A stretch of 64,000 bases of DNA from Nitrospirota bacterium (GCA_040754395.1 JBFMCL010000007.1:1-64000); one strand, 5' to 3'. Positions 49,675 to 59,269 are shown, counted from the stretch's first letter. Numbers and translations: made by a program. The notes: generated by a model from the sequence alone, not told the origin.

Positions 49675-50607
49675 TCACACAACCGCTTTCAGGATGAGGA
49701 AACTGATGAGAAATGCCAGTGAGGGGGCGATGACCCAGTTTGCCATGATCTTCCTGATCAGGCCAAACTTCACCGTCTCCATACCCTTCGACATTCCGAC
49801 TCCGCTGATTGCCCCGATAATGCAATAGGTCGTCGAAACAGGCATGCCGAGAAAGGTGAAGAAAAGCACGCACATCCCTGCCCCGAACTGCGCGGCAAAC
49901 CCGGAATAAGGGTCGAGGGTGGTAATCCCTTTGCCTATCGTCTCAATGACCCGGTGGCTTAAGATGACCGCTCCGAGGAATACGAACAGAGACCCCGCAA
50001 GAGATGCCCGCAGCTGTTCGATCAGCCCTGAATGGATGACCGGTCCTAGAATTGTTGCAAGTTCATTCGCGCCGGTGTTGTAGGAGATGAGAATACCGCT
50101 GAAAAGCAGGAGGGATCTCAGGATTTTTTCGATCCGGAAGAGGGACAGTTTCGAGATGGTCTTTTCCATCGCTCTGTACAGCAAAAGGGCAGTAAAAAAA
50201 GCAATCACCGGGGAAATGATCCATGAGATTATGATTTCAAAGAGTGCGGTAAAGTTCACCGCTGTCCCTGCGGCAACCCCTGCCCCTGCCAGACTGCCGA
50301 TGATAACCTGGTGTGTTGAGAGGGGCAGTCGCTTCCAGTTGGAAACAATGATCAACAGTGCAGCCACTGAAAGGGATACGCTGAGAATGGGGAGGGTAAT
50401 CTCCACGAGGTCCTTACCGACCGTCTCCATCACTTTTTCCCCCTGCACCAGAATGCCGATCAGCACAAAACACCCGAACAGCAGCACAGCCCTTCGCAAT
50501 TTAATGATCCCGCATCCGATACATATTCCGAGGGCGTTCGAGGTATCGTTTGAACCTATGCCGAAGGCGATAAGAAAGCAGGCTGCAACAGGGATGAGTT
50601 CAGTCAT
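49675..50607 (-). CDS. PiT-family inorganic phosphate transporter
   Basis: 310 aa with about 9 helices. FGIGSNDTSNALGICIGCGI is the PiT GANDVANA-type motif, and a second copy is seen in LISYNTGANELATILGPVIH; FTFLGMPVSTTYCIIGAISG is the conserved late segment. Short bacterial form. It forms an operon with DUF47 and CBS genes, so metal-phosphate uptake with a dedicated regulator is likely. Confidence 0.93.
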   Translation of the reverse strand: MTELIPVAACFLIAFGIGSNDTSNALGICIGCGIIKLRRAVLLFGCFVLIGILVQGEKVMETVGKDLVEITLPILSVSLSVAALLIIVSNWKRLPLSTHQVIIGSLAGAGVAAGTAVNFTALFEIIISWIISPVIAFFTALLLYRAMEKTISKLSLFRIEKILRSLLLFSGILISYNTGANELATILGPVIHSGLIEQLRASLAGSLFVFLGAVILSHRVIETIGKGITTLDPYSGFAAQFGAGMCVLFFTFLGMPVSTTYCIIGAISGVGMSKGMETVKFGLIRKIMANWVIAPSLAFLISFLILKAVV

Positions 50608-50639
50608 TGAGCAGGATAATCACGCAGGGTATCATGACA

Positions 50640-51269
50640 TCATCTCATGCTCAGGTTTATGATATGGAGATAGTCGCTCGCATCTTCGATCACATCACTG
50701 ATATGGGTAAGATACGAAATGAAATCCGAGAGTATTCTGCCTTCCCAGAAGTCTTTTACCTCTTTCTTCCTCAGTTTGCTGATCAGATCGAATTTCAGGT
50801 CATCAATCTTTTTCTCAAAGATCCTGATGGCGAGGGTCTTTTCCCGCAGATCTCCCTTATCGAACAGGGTATCAAAGGCGATCATGAGCATCTCGCACAT
50901 CTGCCGGTTGATATCCGCGATCTTCACACAGTCTTCCCTGACCTCGCGGTCAATCTCTGGCCCAAGGTATTCAAATTCAAAGGCGGCGTCTTTCAGCGCA
51001 TCAAACGCCTCGTCGACGATCTCGACAAACCTGCAGATGTTCGTCCGGAGAAATGGCAGGAAGGCACCCTCATAGATAGTGGAAATGATCTCCCTCCTGA
51101 CACTGTCCCCCTCCCTTTCGAGATCAGCAACACAATACATCTGTGCCTTATCCCATGCCTCCAGCCCGTTTCTGAAACACCCTGAGGCAGAAAAGAGGAT
51201 CTGCATGTGTTTCCTGATGTTATCGATAACCTTCTGCTCCGTATTGCCCCCAAAGACATTTTTAAGCAC
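50640..51269 (-). CDS. DUF47 (PhoU-like) regulator of the phosphate transporter
   Basis: 209 aa, all helical. DLEREGDSVRREIISTIYEG carries the PhoU-type E/D-x3-D metal motif and FVEIVDEAFDALKDAAFEFE the second. DUF47 proteins are the usual partner of PiT transporters. It overlaps the CBS gene by 8 bp. Confidence 0.92.
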   Translation of the reverse strand: MLKNVFGGNTEQKVIDNIRKHMQILFSASGCFRNGLEAWDKAQMYCVADLEREGDSVRREIISTIYEGAFLPFLRTNICRFVEIVDEAFDALKDAAFEFEYLGPEIDREVREDCVKIADINRQMCEMLMIAFDTLFDKGDLREKTLAIRIFEKKIDDLKFDLISKLRKKEVKDFWEGRILSDFISYLTHISDVIEDASDYLHIINLSMR

Positions 51270-51666
51270 CGTGTCCCTCTCTTGCCTTTTTGATCAGTTC
51301 TGCAGACATGACATCCAGCAGTGAGATAATCCCGCTGATTTCCTTGCCTTCACACACAAAAACCCTGCTGATATTGAATTTTGTCATGAGACTGACCGCA
51401 TGGTCCAGCTCCACTCCTTTATTGATGCAGACCAGCGGTTTTGAAGTAATTTCGCCTACCTTTGTCTTATTGAGGTTCAGGTTCTTCACGAGCACCTTGA
51501 AAACAATGTCCCTGACTGTGATCACACCGTAGACATCGTTTTCGTCTCCGGGCTTCACAAGCAAGGAACGGATTCTTTTATCGATCATCCTCTCGATGGC
51601 ATCATAAATAGAAGCTTTGCCATCGATCATTTCCACCTTTTTCGTCATTACCTCTTCAACCTTCAT
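51262..51666 (-). CDS. Two-CBS-domain protein
   Basis: 134 aa, two CBS repeats: KVEEVMTKKVEMIDGKASIY through VYGVITVRDIVFKVL, and VGEITSKPLVCINKGVELDH through EGKEISGIISLLDVMSAELI. CBS pairs bind adenine nucleotides. First gene of the phosphate-transport operon, 83 bp after the promoter -10, probably sensing energy state for the transporter. Confidence 0.9.
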   Translation of the reverse strand: MKVEEVMTKKVEMIDGKASIYDAIERMIDKRIRSLLVKPGDENDVYGVITVRDIVFKVLVKNLNLNKTKVGEITSKPLVCINKGVELDHAVSLMTKFNISRVFVCEGKEISGIISLLDVMSAELIKKAREGHGA

Positions 51667-51748
51667 GGTTCACCCCCTGCACGGATTATTGTCAGCAGTG
51701 TTTTTGGGGATATTCTCCCCGGCGCATATGACTGTCTGATTTCCTGAA

Positions 51749-51777
51749 ATATTATGAGAACTTCGTGGCATTGTCAA
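51749..51777 (-). promoter_or_regulatory. Strong sigma-70-type promoter of the CBS-DUF47-PiT operon
   Basis: Minus strand: TTGACA (51772-51777), 17-bp spacer, TAATAT (51749-51754). Near-consensus. No Pho-box-like direct repeats were noticed. Confidence 0.75.
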
Positions 51778-51886
51778 TGAAAATGTGCACTGTATGGCCG
51801 TCTTCAGGCTTTCCGGGGAAGTGATGATAGCAATTACTCTCTGAAGTTTGATAGAGTAGAAGAGTATGTGTGTACATGGAGGTCCT

Positions 51887-52477
51887 ATGCGCATTCTCTC
51901 AATCATGGCTGCAGTATTCATCATGCTCTCCTCCTCTTTTGCATCCGGAGAGGTGAGCCAGAAAACCTTTACGGAAAAGGAGATACGGAAAATGGCGGAA
52001 ACAAAGGCAGTAATCGAGACAAAATTCGGCAACATGGAAATCAGATTCTTTCCTGAAGTCGCACCGAATCATGTAAACAATTTCATCGATCTCGCCAAAA
52101 AGGGATTCTATGACGGGACGACCTTCCACAGGGTTATTCCCGGGTTCATGATCCAGGGCGGGGATCCCAATTCAAAAAGTCCTGACAGGTCCAGGCACGG
52201 AATGGGAGGTCCCGGCCATACAGTGAAGGCAGAATTCAATGACAAACCTCACAAAAGAGGAATCCTCTCCATGGCACGGTCTGCAAATCCCGACAGCGCA
52301 GGATCGCAGTTCTTCATCTGCGTGGCTGATGCACCTTTCCTTAACAGGCAGTACACGGTGTTTGGAGAGGTTGTGTCAGGCATGGAAACGGCTGACAAGA
52401 TCGTGAACGCGCCGAGAGACCCGAAGGACAATCCTCTCGAACGCATAGAGATGAAGGTCACTATTACTGAAAAATAA
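51887..52477 (+). CDS. Secreted cyclophilin-type peptidyl-prolyl isomerase
   Basis: 196 aa from ATG 51887, chosen because GGAGG lies 4 nt upstream; an earlier in-frame start at 51866 would put that site inside the gene. A signal peptide (RILSIMAAVFIMLSSSFASG) is followed by the cyclophilin core: FHRVIPGFMIQGGDPNS, GILSMARSANPDSAGSQFFI and FGEVVSGMETADKI. Catalytic Arg, Phe and Gln positions are present. Folds proteins in the periplasm. Confidence 0.94.
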   Translation: MRILSIMAAVFIMLSSSFASGEVSQKTFTEKEIRKMAETKAVIETKFGNMEIRFFPEVAPNHVNNFIDLAKKGFYDGTTFHRVIPGFMIQGGDPNSKSPDRSRHGMGGPGHTVKAEFNDKPHKRGILSMARSANPDSAGSQFFICVADAPFLNRQYTVFGEVVSGMETADKIVNAPRDPKDNPLERIEMKVTITEK

Positions 52478-52496
52478 GAGAGGAGGCTGCGACCGT

Positions 52497-53384
52497 ATGC
52501 GCATGAATACGGCAATATCACTGCATATTCTTGCCCTGTGCAAAGTGCTGCTGCTGGTCCCTGCAGTGTTTCTTGCCCTGCAGACCTTTTCGCAGCAGGA
52601 GGTCGGCGCCGAAACCAGGGTCTTCCGGCTGAAAGACCGCAAGAACATCAGCTATACACAGATGATACAGGAAATCAGGAATGCCGATCTTGTCCTCATC
52701 GGCGAGGTGCATACGCAGGCATCCCATCACCGGAATCAGCTTCGCATCATAGAGGCGCTGCACGGCACAAAAACCCCTCTGGCTGTCGGGTTTGAGATGT
52801 TCACCGCAGAAAACCAGAAAATTCTCGACAGATGGGTAGCCGGCACGCTCTCATCAAACGCCTTTATTGACAGTTACTACAGAAACTGGAATTACCCGTG
52901 GACACTTTACCGGGATATCTTTCTTTATCTGAGGAAAAAGAAAATCCCTGCAATCGGCCTGAATCTGCCCCCTGAGATCACCCGCAAGGTCTCCACCTCC
53001 GGGTTTGCCTCCCTCACGAAAGAAGAGCTTGCAAAACTTCCTCCCGAAACAGGCTGTGCGGTGGACGAGAAATATATGAAGTTTATCCGGAGGGCGTATG
53101 CGATGCACGGACATGGCGGCAAGGAATTCATCTATTTCTGCGAAGCGCAGCTTCTCTGGGACCAGACGATGGCGCGGAATCTCCTGAAGTTCAAAAAGAA
53201 AAACCCGAAAAAGACGGTCGTTGCGCTGACAGGGAACGGGCATGCTTGGAAACGCGGCATCCCCGAACAGGTACGCGCGCTGTCTCCCGGGACCAAATAC
53301 CGGGTAATTCTGCCGTATATCCCCAATTACATCGAGCCCCGGCTTGTCAATGCCGAGGACGCTGATTATATTGTGCTGCAGTAA
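52497..53384 (+). CDS. ChaN-like (DUF399) family protein
   Basis: 295 aa. N-terminal membrane or signal segment (LHILALCKVLLLVPAVFLAL), then DLVLIGEVHTQASHHRNQLR (the G-E-x-H-x4-H-H motif), AVGFEMFTAENQ and IPAIGLNLPPEITRKVS, with TVVALTGNGHAWKRGIP near the end. ChaN-type proteins bind haem in some species. Predicted periplasmic or membrane-anchored; the role is not certain. 19 bp after the cyclophilin gene. Confidence 0.85.
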   Translation: MRMNTAISLHILALCKVLLLVPAVFLALQTFSQQEVGAETRVFRLKDRKNISYTQMIQEIRNADLVLIGEVHTQASHHRNQLRIIEALHGTKTPLAVGFEMFTAENQKILDRWVAGTLSSNAFIDSYYRNWNYPWTLYRDIFLYLRKKKIPAIGLNLPPEITRKVSTSGFASLTKEELAKLPPETGCAVDEKYMKFIRRAYAMHGHGGKEFIYFCEAQLLWDQTMARNLLKFKKKNPKKTVVALTGNGHAWKRGIPEQVRALSPGTKYRVILPYIPNYIEPRLVNAEDADYIVLQ

Positions 53385-53429
53385 CCGTATTCCGGGAACG
53401 ATACTCTGGCAGACGTTTTTAAAAGAGAC

Positions 53430-53459
53430 TTGACTTTATAGCCTGCTGATTTTTATTAT
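53430..53459 (+). promoter_or_regulatory. Predicted promoter of the tRNA-Pro gene
   Basis: TTGACT (53430-53435), 18-bp spacer, TATTAT (53454-53459), 8 bp before the tRNA. Confidence 0.6.
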
Positions 53460-53467
53460 TGGTATTT

Positions 53468-53544
53468 CGGGGCGTAGCGCAGCCTGGTAGCGCACACGGT
53501 TCGGGACCGTGGAGTCGAAGGTTCAAATCCTTTCGCCCCGACCA
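53468..53544 (+). tRNA. tRNA-Pro (anticodon CGG), CCA encoded
   Basis: 77 nt cloverleaf: acceptor CGGGGCG pairs with CGCCCCG, D-arm with AGCCTGGTAGC, anticodon stem CACGG/CCGTG around loop TTCGGGA, T-loop GTTCAAATC, discriminator A and CCA. Confidence 0.96.
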
Positions 53545-53550
53545 GCTTTT

Positions 53551-54564
53551 TTATCCCCCGATTTTCGACATGGTGCGGGAAGACGCTTTCCCTGCATTCA
53601 TGATCGCCCTGAGTCCGGCGTTCTGTATATGCACCCTGTGCCCTTCGGGTTTCACCGCGATAGAAAGCCTGAGAAGCCGCTCTATTTCATGATCCGGCGC
53701 ATCACTGCGCAGCGCGGGTTTCAGGTCTATCTCGGATTCCGAGAAGAGGCAGGGTCTGAGCTTGCCGTCGGCGGTCAGCCTGAGGCGGTTGCATTCCCCG
53801 CAGAAATGGTTGCTGAGCGGGCTGATGAAGCCGAGAACTCCCGGTGCGCCATCGAACCTGAAATAGCGGGCAGGGCCTGATTTCCGGACGGAAACGGGGC
53901 TGATGCGTCCGACCTTGTGAATGATGTTCTTGATCTCTTCCACAGGGATAAATTTTTCAGGCTTCCAGATGCCCTGTGCGCCGAACGGCATGAACTCGAT
54001 GAATCTTACCTGATAGGGATGTTCGAAGGTCATACGCGCAAAATCGGCAATCTCATCATCATTGAGTCCCTTAATGGGGACCATATTGATCTTAACCGGC
54101 AGAAGGCCTGCCTTTTCTGCAGCGCCAATCCCCCTGAAAACCGCATCGATATCCCCTCCCCTCGTGATCTCCCGGTACCTGTCAGGCCTTAATGAATCGA
54201 GGCTGACATTCACCCTGAACAAACCGGCGGCAGCAAGCTCTTCCGCAAGGGGCTCAAGCAGTATGCCGTTTGTCGTTACACTGAGATCGCTGAGTTCCCG
54301 AATGCTCTTTATTAAGGAAATAAGGCGGCTGACATTTTTTCTTATGAGGGGTTCCCCGCCGGTTATTCTGACCTTTCTGACGCCGCTTCCGGCTGCGATT
54401 CTGAGGACCCTGTAAATCTCCTCATAGCGGAGGATTTCTTTATGCTCAATCGGGACGATGCCGTCCGAAGGCATGCAGTAGGAGCACCGAAGGTTGCATC
54501 TGTCGGTAATGGAGACGCGCAGATAGTCTATCGTGCGCGCAAAATTATCCCTGAGACTGTTCAT
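53551..54564 (-). CDS. moaA: GTP 3',8-cyclase (molybdenum cofactor biosynthesis)
   Basis: 337 aa radical-SAM protein. N-terminal cluster Cys23-x3-Cys27-x2-Cys30 in DRCNLRCSYCMP; VRITGGEPLIRKNV; C-terminal cluster in HFCGECNRLRLTADGKLRPC; and terminal GG. First step of Moco synthesis. It follows cpoB with a 4-bp overlap, so it rides on the tol-pal operon, an uncommon neighbour. Confidence 0.96.
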   Translation of the reverse strand: MNSLRDNFARTIDYLRVSITDRCNLRCSYCMPSDGIVPIEHKEILRYEEIYRVLRIAAGSGVRKVRITGGEPLIRKNVSRLISLIKSIRELSDLSVTTNGILLEPLAEELAAAGLFRVNVSLDSLRPDRYREITRGGDIDAVFRGIGAAEKAGLLPVKINMVPIKGLNDDEIADFARMTFEHPYQVRFIEFMPFGAQGIWKPEKFIPVEEIKNIIHKVGRISPVSVRKSGPARYFRFDGAPGVLGFISPLSNHFCGECNRLRLTADGKLRPCLFSESEIDLKPALRSDAPDHEIERLLRLSIAVKPEGHRVHIQNAGLRAIMNAGKASSRTMSKIGG

Positions 54565-55511
54565 TGTTTCTTTTTTACATTCTTCTTTTCTGATTCCTCT
54601 ATCTTCTTCTTCGCAAGCTCTGCCTCCCTCGATTTCGGGAAACGCTCCACGAGCTGCTCAAGGAGCACTTTCCCCGTCTTCCGGTCTCCTATCTCGAGGA
54701 ATGAAAGGCCCTGCTTGTAGAGGGCGCCGGGCGCCTTCTGGCTGTTCGGATACTTTTTCAGGAGTGTCTCATAGGCAAGGATCGCTCCCTCGAAATCCTT
54801 TTCATTATAATATGTCTCCGCTATCCAGAAATATGCATTGTCTGTAAGATCATCCTTCGGGAAGTCCTTAATAAACTCTTCGAATTTGGACCTCGCCTGC
54901 CGGTAATTCTTGTTCTTGAACGTTGCATATGCGTCCTCATACCGCGCAGCCTTATCGGCAGGCTTTGCCGATTTCTCCGTCGGCATTTCCTTCCGTGGCT
55001 CTCCTGACACTGCCTCTTCCTTCTGCTGTTCTTTCAGGGCTTCACGCTGCTGCTTCACCTGCTCTTCAAGCGCGGCAAGCCTGGTTTTGATCTCCTTGAA
55101 CTGTCCTTCCATGCCCGTGATCTGCACTTTCAGGAGGTCCATTTCGGATACGGAGGTTTTCAGCGTCTTCTCCATAAAATACTTGTTCTCTTCGAATTTG
55201 CCGCTCAACTGCTGGAGGTCACGTGAAAGCCCCGAAAGCGTGGACTGAATCTCGGCCTGGCTTTCCCGCATCACGTTTACAGACTCCTCCCTCGCAACCC
55301 CCGTCGTCCTGTCTTTCAATTTGTTCAGGTCATCCCGCGCAGAGAGCGTATCCCTCTGCAGTTTGCTGACATCCTGCCTGACAAGCATCAGATCATCCGT
55401 GGTCGCACAGGATGAGGAGAACAGGACGACAAGACACATGGCACACAACAGGGCACGCGTCCGGTTATTCCGCTGCATCTGATGACATCGCGGCATTCTC
55501 TTTCCGTTCAT
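54561..55511 (-). CDS. cpoB: CpoB/YbgF-type Tol-Pal system protein
   Basis: 316 aa. N-terminal lipobox SSSC (Cys35) rather than the plain signal peptide of E. coli; long coiled coil 40-150 (VRQDVSKLQRDTLSARDDLN and on); linker; then TPR repeats YATFKNKNYRQARSKFEEFI, AYFWIAETYYNEKDFEGAIL and PGALYKQGLSFLEIGDRKTG. Coordinates peptidoglycan synthesis with outer-membrane constriction. It overlaps pal by 4 bp. Confidence 0.92.
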   Translation of the reverse strand: MNGKRMPRCHQMQRNNRTRALLCAMCLVVLFSSSCATTDDLMLVRQDVSKLQRDTLSARDDLNKLKDRTTGVAREESVNVMRESQAEIQSTLSGLSRDLQQLSGKFEENKYFMEKTLKTSVSEMDLLKVQITGMEGQFKEIKTRLAALEEQVKQQREALKEQQKEEAVSGEPRKEMPTEKSAKPADKAARYEDAYATFKNKNYRQARSKFEEFIKDFPKDDLTDNAYFWIAETYYNEKDFEGAILAYETLLKKYPNSQKAPGALYKQGLSFLEIGDRKTGKVLLEQLVERFPKSREAELAKKKIEESEKKNVKKKQ

Positions 55512-56095
55512 CTCAGCACGACAAAATGATCACGCCTGTTCTTTGCCCAGCAGGCTTCTGTTGCCTCAGTGCACATGGGCTTCTCCTCACCATAGCTGAC
55601 CATCTCGATACGGCTGGATGCGATTCCCAGGGCGATAAGATAGTCCCTTGCTGCCTTTGCCCTCCGGTCGCCGAGTGCGAGGTTGTATTCGCTTGTTCCC
55701 CTGTCATCGCAATGGCCCTCTATCGAGAGCTTTGCTGAGGTGTTTTTCAGAAGCCATGACGCAACATTCTGCAGGACAGCTTTTGCCTCGGCAGAAATAT
55801 CATACTGATCATAGTCGAAATAGATATCCTGGAACAGTCCTCTTTCCTCCCTGTACCGGGGGGCTTCCTCCTTTGTCTCCACCTTTGCCATCTGCTGTTC
55901 GGTAATCCTTTCCTCGGGCCTGAACACCCCCCGCCTCTCATCAGTGGCTTCGGGTGCAACAGACCGCGGCTGCATCTGCGGTTGTTGCGCCTGTTCAGCC
56001 GCTCCCGGCTGAGTCGGCTGCACGACCTTCTTTTGCGCGCACCCGGCAGCAATAAGCGCCGCTGCGAGGAGCGCACATACAAAAAGCTTTTTCAT
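55508..56095 (-). CDS. pal: Peptidoglycan-associated lipoprotein Pal
   Basis: 195 aa. Lipobox IAAGC (Cys19), a Gln/Pro-rich linker, then the OmpA C-terminal domain: FDYDQYDISAEAKAVLQNVA, LSIEGHCDDRGTSEYNLALG, DRRAKAARDYLIALGI and MVSYGEEKPMC. Anchors the outer membrane to peptidoglycan and binds TolB. Confidence 0.95.
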   Translation of the reverse strand: MKKLFVCALLAAALIAAGCAQKKVVQPTQPGAAEQAQQPQMQPRSVAPEATDERRGVFRPEERITEQQMAKVETKEEAPRYREERGLFQDIYFDYDQYDISAEAKAVLQNVASWLLKNTSAKLSIEGHCDDRGTSEYNLALGDRRAKAARDYLIALGIASSRIEMVSYGEEKPMCTEATEACWAKNRRDHFVVLR

Positions 56096-56174
56096 GAATC
56101 CTCCTTTTTTCTGCAGCGTAGTATTTGCCCTCTTCCTTCCCCCCCGTCTGAATCCCGCGGGAAAGAAGATGATC

Positions 56175-57461
56175 CTATTTCGGAGACCACCTCGGATTAT
56201 AGGCCCTGATACTTCTTGATATAACTCTTTTCTGCGATTCCCCGTTTGCCCTCATTATATAGACGCCCTTCATTCCGTCACGGTCAGAGGAAAAAGTGAT
56301 ATACCTTCCGTCCGGAGAGAACGAGGGCTCCTCATTGTTCCCGCTGGTCGTCAGCTGCATTAAGTCAGTGCCGTCGGGGCTCACAGTAAATATCTGGTTT
56401 GTTCCCCGCCTTCCCGAAAACACAAGCTTGTCGCCTTTCGGCGACCAGGCAGGCGACGTGTTATATGCGCCTTCAAAGGTAACCCTCTTCACCTCTGTGC
56501 CGTCCCTGCGCATCGTGTAGACCTGGGGGCTTCCGCCTCTGTCCGAAACAAACGCGATATATCTTCCGTCAGGAGAAAACGACGGTGACACATCGATGCC
56601 ATAGGATGATGTAAGCTTTGTCGCCGCGCCGCTCTTTATTTCAACGGAATAGAGGTCCGGGGTTCCGTCCCGTGAAGACGAAATGATAATATCATTGCCA
56701 TCCGGATAAAAATCTCCGGCCATATTGGTGCCTTTCGCTGAGAAGACCTTCCTCTCAACCATGCTGGTAAAGTCTAACAAATATATTCCCCATTGTCTAT
56801 TTCTTTCGAGGGAATAGAGAAGCCTTGAGCCGTCGCGGGCCCAGCGGGGAGAGAGGATGATATTCCCCTGCAACCCTGTCTTCGTCACCCTGTGCCCGTC
56901 CCAGTCCATGAGGTAAAGCGACTTCTCGCCCTTCGTGTCTCCCACAAACGCGATTCTCGACCTGAAGATCCCCGCTTCCCCGGTAAGCGCATGGTAAATA
57001 TCGTTTGCGATTGCATGGGAAACCGGCCTGATCAGTCCTTTCGCTGCCTTGTACTCTTTCCGCAGTATCTCTTTCCCTTCGAACACATCATACAGCGTCA
57101 CGGATACGACGATCTCCTGCCCTTCCCTTGCAGACCCCTTCACCACTGCCTCCGCACCCAGGGGGGTCCAGTTTTTCGGATTGAACGGCTGGGACGCGGT
57201 TTCTATATGGGCATTCTTGTCGATGTATGCAAAAAGCCCGGTAAAATCAAGATCGTCCCTGATCGTGTCCGATATTTCTTCGCCAAACGGGCCGGAGAAT
57301 TCCTGGACCGCAATCGGGAGTTTTTTCGAGGCAGGCGATGAGATGTCTATATAGACCTTCGCCTCGGCAACAGTACACGGCAAGCAGCAGACAGCAACCA
57401 GCAAGAGAAGAACTCGCCAGAATCCGCAGACTGAACCGTGAATATCACATGCGTTCGTCAT
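56175..57461 (-). CDS. tolB: Tol-Pal system beta-propeller protein TolB
   Basis: 428 aa. Signal peptide, N-terminal domain (KVYIDISSPASKKLPIAVQE; LDFTGLFAYID), and six-bladed propeller repeats such as FSPDGRYIAFVSDRGGSPQV, WSPKGDKLVFSGRRGTNQIF and FSPDGRYITFSSDRDGMKGV. Overlaps tolA by 4 bp. 79 bp of spacer precede pal. Confidence 0.95.
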   Translation of the reverse strand: MTNACDIHGSVCGFWRVLLLLVAVCCLPCTVAEAKVYIDISSPASKKLPIAVQEFSGPFGEEISDTIRDDLDFTGLFAYIDKNAHIETASQPFNPKNWTPLGAEAVVKGSAREGQEIVVSVTLYDVFEGKEILRKEYKAAKGLIRPVSHAIANDIYHALTGEAGIFRSRIAFVGDTKGEKSLYLMDWDGHRVTKTGLQGNIILSPRWARDGSRLLYSLERNRQWGIYLLDFTSMVERKVFSAKGTNMAGDFYPDGNDIIISSSRDGTPDLYSVEIKSGAATKLTSSYGIDVSPSFSPDGRYIAFVSDRGGSPQVYTMRRDGTEVKRVTFEGAYNTSPAWSPKGDKLVFSGRRGTNQIFTVSPDGTDLMQLTTSGNNEEPSFSPDGRYITFSSDRDGMKGVYIMRANGESQKRVISRSIRAYNPRWSPK

Positions 57462-58120
57462 GGGGAAAACCTTACGCCGATTTCCATTTCATAGGGAGGA
57501 GGGGAAAGCGGGCTTGCCTTTGCCAATGCCTTCAGTGCAGACCTGTCAAAGAGCGCGTTCCCTGAGCTTTTCTCAATGTTCTGCACAAGGGCTGTCCCGT
57601 CTTTCAGTATCCTCACCGCGACGATCGCCTCGACGGTCTTTTTCCCGGTATCCGGATATACCCACTGCTGCCAGATCTCCCTGGTGATTTTGGCGTAGTA
57701 GTCATCGAACATGGTGCTCTTTCCCTGGGGCGCAGGCGGGGTACCTGAATGGCTCGGGCTTTTGGTCCCTGCAGCTTTCAGGGATATCACGGAACGCAGC
57801 CTGGCGATCTTTTCGATCTTCTTCTTTGCGGCGATGGCAGATATTTTTTTCTCGATCAATGCCTTTTCCGCGTCCGTGTCCCTGCGGGCTGTCTTTGCAG
57901 GTTCCGGCGGCAATGCAATTTTTTCGGCCTCTTTGCTCTTTTCGGCGATTGCCTTTGTCCCGGCGTTGGTCTGCATGTCAGGACTGACAAGGCTGACCGT
58001 ATAGGGAGGCGGGATGATCACATGATTTGTCTGTCGCAAGACAAGAAACCCGATGAGGAATGCGGTCATGTGGAGGGCAAGGGATATTATGGCCGTTTTC
58101 TGGAGGCTGGGTCCCCTCAT
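57458..58120 (-). CDS. tolA: TolA/TonB-type energy transducer
   Basis: 220 aa. One N-terminal membrane helix (AIISLALHMTAFLIGFLVLR), a charged Lys/Glu/Ala helical region (IEKKISAIAAKKKIEKIARL), and a TonB/TolA C-terminal domain (ITREIWQQWVYPDTGKKTVE, RILKDGTALVQNIEKSSGNA). Position between tolR and tolB identifies it as TolA. Shorter than E. coli TolA because the central helix is short. Confidence 0.9.
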   Translation of the reverse strand: MRGPSLQKTAIISLALHMTAFLIGFLVLRQTNHVIIPPPYTVSLVSPDMQTNAGTKAIAEKSKEAEKIALPPEPAKTARRDTDAEKALIEKKISAIAAKKKIEKIARLRSVISLKAAGTKSPSHSGTPPAPQGKSTMFDDYYAKITREIWQQWVYPDTGKKTVEAIVAVRILKDGTALVQNIEKSSGNALFDRSALKALAKASPLSPPPYEMEIGVRFSP

Positions 58121-58518
58121 TTAAGACTGATTTTTGGCTCCGTAATCATACCAAGCTTTTCTATGCCCGCATCCTTTATCTCTCCCATTACCTCCACCAC
58201 AAACCCGTACTGCACATCTTTGTCAGCTTTCAAAAAGACATTCGGATTGAGCTTGCTGAGGGCTTCAAGTTTCCTTCTCATCTCCTGCAGGGAAACAGGG
58301 TTGTCGTTCATATAGATAACCCCTCCCTTCTTGACGATGAGGGTTATCCTTTCCTCCGGGGGAAGATCCTTGCCCTTCGCCTTGGGAAGGTTCACATCGA
58401 TTCCCTGCTGAAGCAGGGGGGCGGTTACCATGAAGATGACCAGAAGCACGAGCATCACATCAACGAACGGGGTAACGTTTATCTCAGAGAGCACGTTCCG
58501 TTCCCTGTTGAATTTCAT
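58117..58518 (-). CDS. tolR: TolR/ExbD-family protein
   Basis: 133 aa. [20 protein letters not shown] with the proton-path Asp in FVDVMLVLL, then the periplasmic domain [20 protein letters not shown] and [20 protein letters not shown]. 4-bp overlaps with tolQ and tolA. Confidence 0.94.
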   Translation of the reverse strand: MKFNRERNVLSEINVTPFVDVMLVLLVIFMVTAPLLQQGIDVNLPKAKGKDLPPEERITLIVKKGGVIYMNDNPVSLQEMRRKLEALSKLNPNVFLKADKDVQYGFVVEVMGEIKDAGIEKLGMITEPKISLK

Positions 58519-59144
58519 GCGCTGTCCCCGGTAAAGAAATCGAGCAGTTCCTCAGAAAAGTCCTCCATCTCGATGATCATCCGCCTCGCCATGCTGAGGT
58601 AGTAGTTGTAGGCGATAACCGCAGGGATGGCGGCTGCAAGTCCGGCTGCGGTTGCGATGAGGGCCTCTGCGATGCCTGGCGCAACGACCGCAAGTGATGC
58701 AGCTCCGGCTGACCCGATGTTCCTGAAAGAATTCATGATGCCCCAGACGGTGCCGAACAGGCCGATAAAGGGCGTTGTTGAGCCGGTCGTCGCAAGGAAG
58801 TTCAGATACTTCTCGAGCTTTGCGGATTCGAGGGCTCCGTACCGTTTCAGGAGGCGCTTCGTATCCCTCTTTTCCTTCCTGATTTCGTCTGAATATACCG
58901 CCTTGAAAAGGTTCGCGATCGGACTGATCATAAGGCTTTTCGTCGCCTGATACAGTCCCTTTGCATCCCTGCTCGACCTGTACGCCCGCAGGAACTGTTC
59001 TGTCTCTTTATTCGCCCGCGAAAAATATCTCTGTTTAAAGAAGATGATCGCCCAGGATACTATGGAGAAAAACAGGAGGATGAGCATCACCACCTTCACC
59101 ACATACCCCGCCTGCAGGATCAGCTGAATGGCAGAATCTTTCAT
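58515..59144 (-). CDS. tolQ: TolQ/ExbB-family proton channel protein
   Basis: 209 aa with three helices. [40 protein letters not shown] with [10 protein letters not shown], and [20 protein letters not shown] are diagnostic. First gene of the tol-pal operon, 36 bp after the promoter -10. Confidence 0.95.
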   Translation of the reverse strand: MKDSAIQLILQAGYVVKVVMLILLFFSIVSWAIIFFKQRYFSRANKETEQFLRAYRSSRDAKGLYQATKSLMISPIANLFKAVYSDEIRKEKRDTKRLLKRYGALESAKLEKYLNFLATTGSTTPFIGLFGTVWGIMNSFRNIGSAGAASLAVVAPGIAEALIATAAGLAAAIPAVIAYNYYLSMARRMIIEMEDFSEELLDFFTGDSA

Positions 59145-59179
59145 AGCAACCTCATGATAGTAAATTTAAATCAATTTTT

Positions 59180-59208
59180 ATTAAAATGAATTCAGCCCAA
59201 AAAGTCAA
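59180..59208 (-). promoter_or_regulatory. Predicted promoter of the tol-pal operon
   Basis: Minus strand: TTGACT (59203-59208), 17-bp spacer, TTTAAT (59180-59185). Confidence 0.65.
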
Positions 59209-59269
59209 ATGAAACAATTCCGCTGCGCCGGAGATGAAGGCAGTTCGCAATATTTTCAGGACAGGTTTC

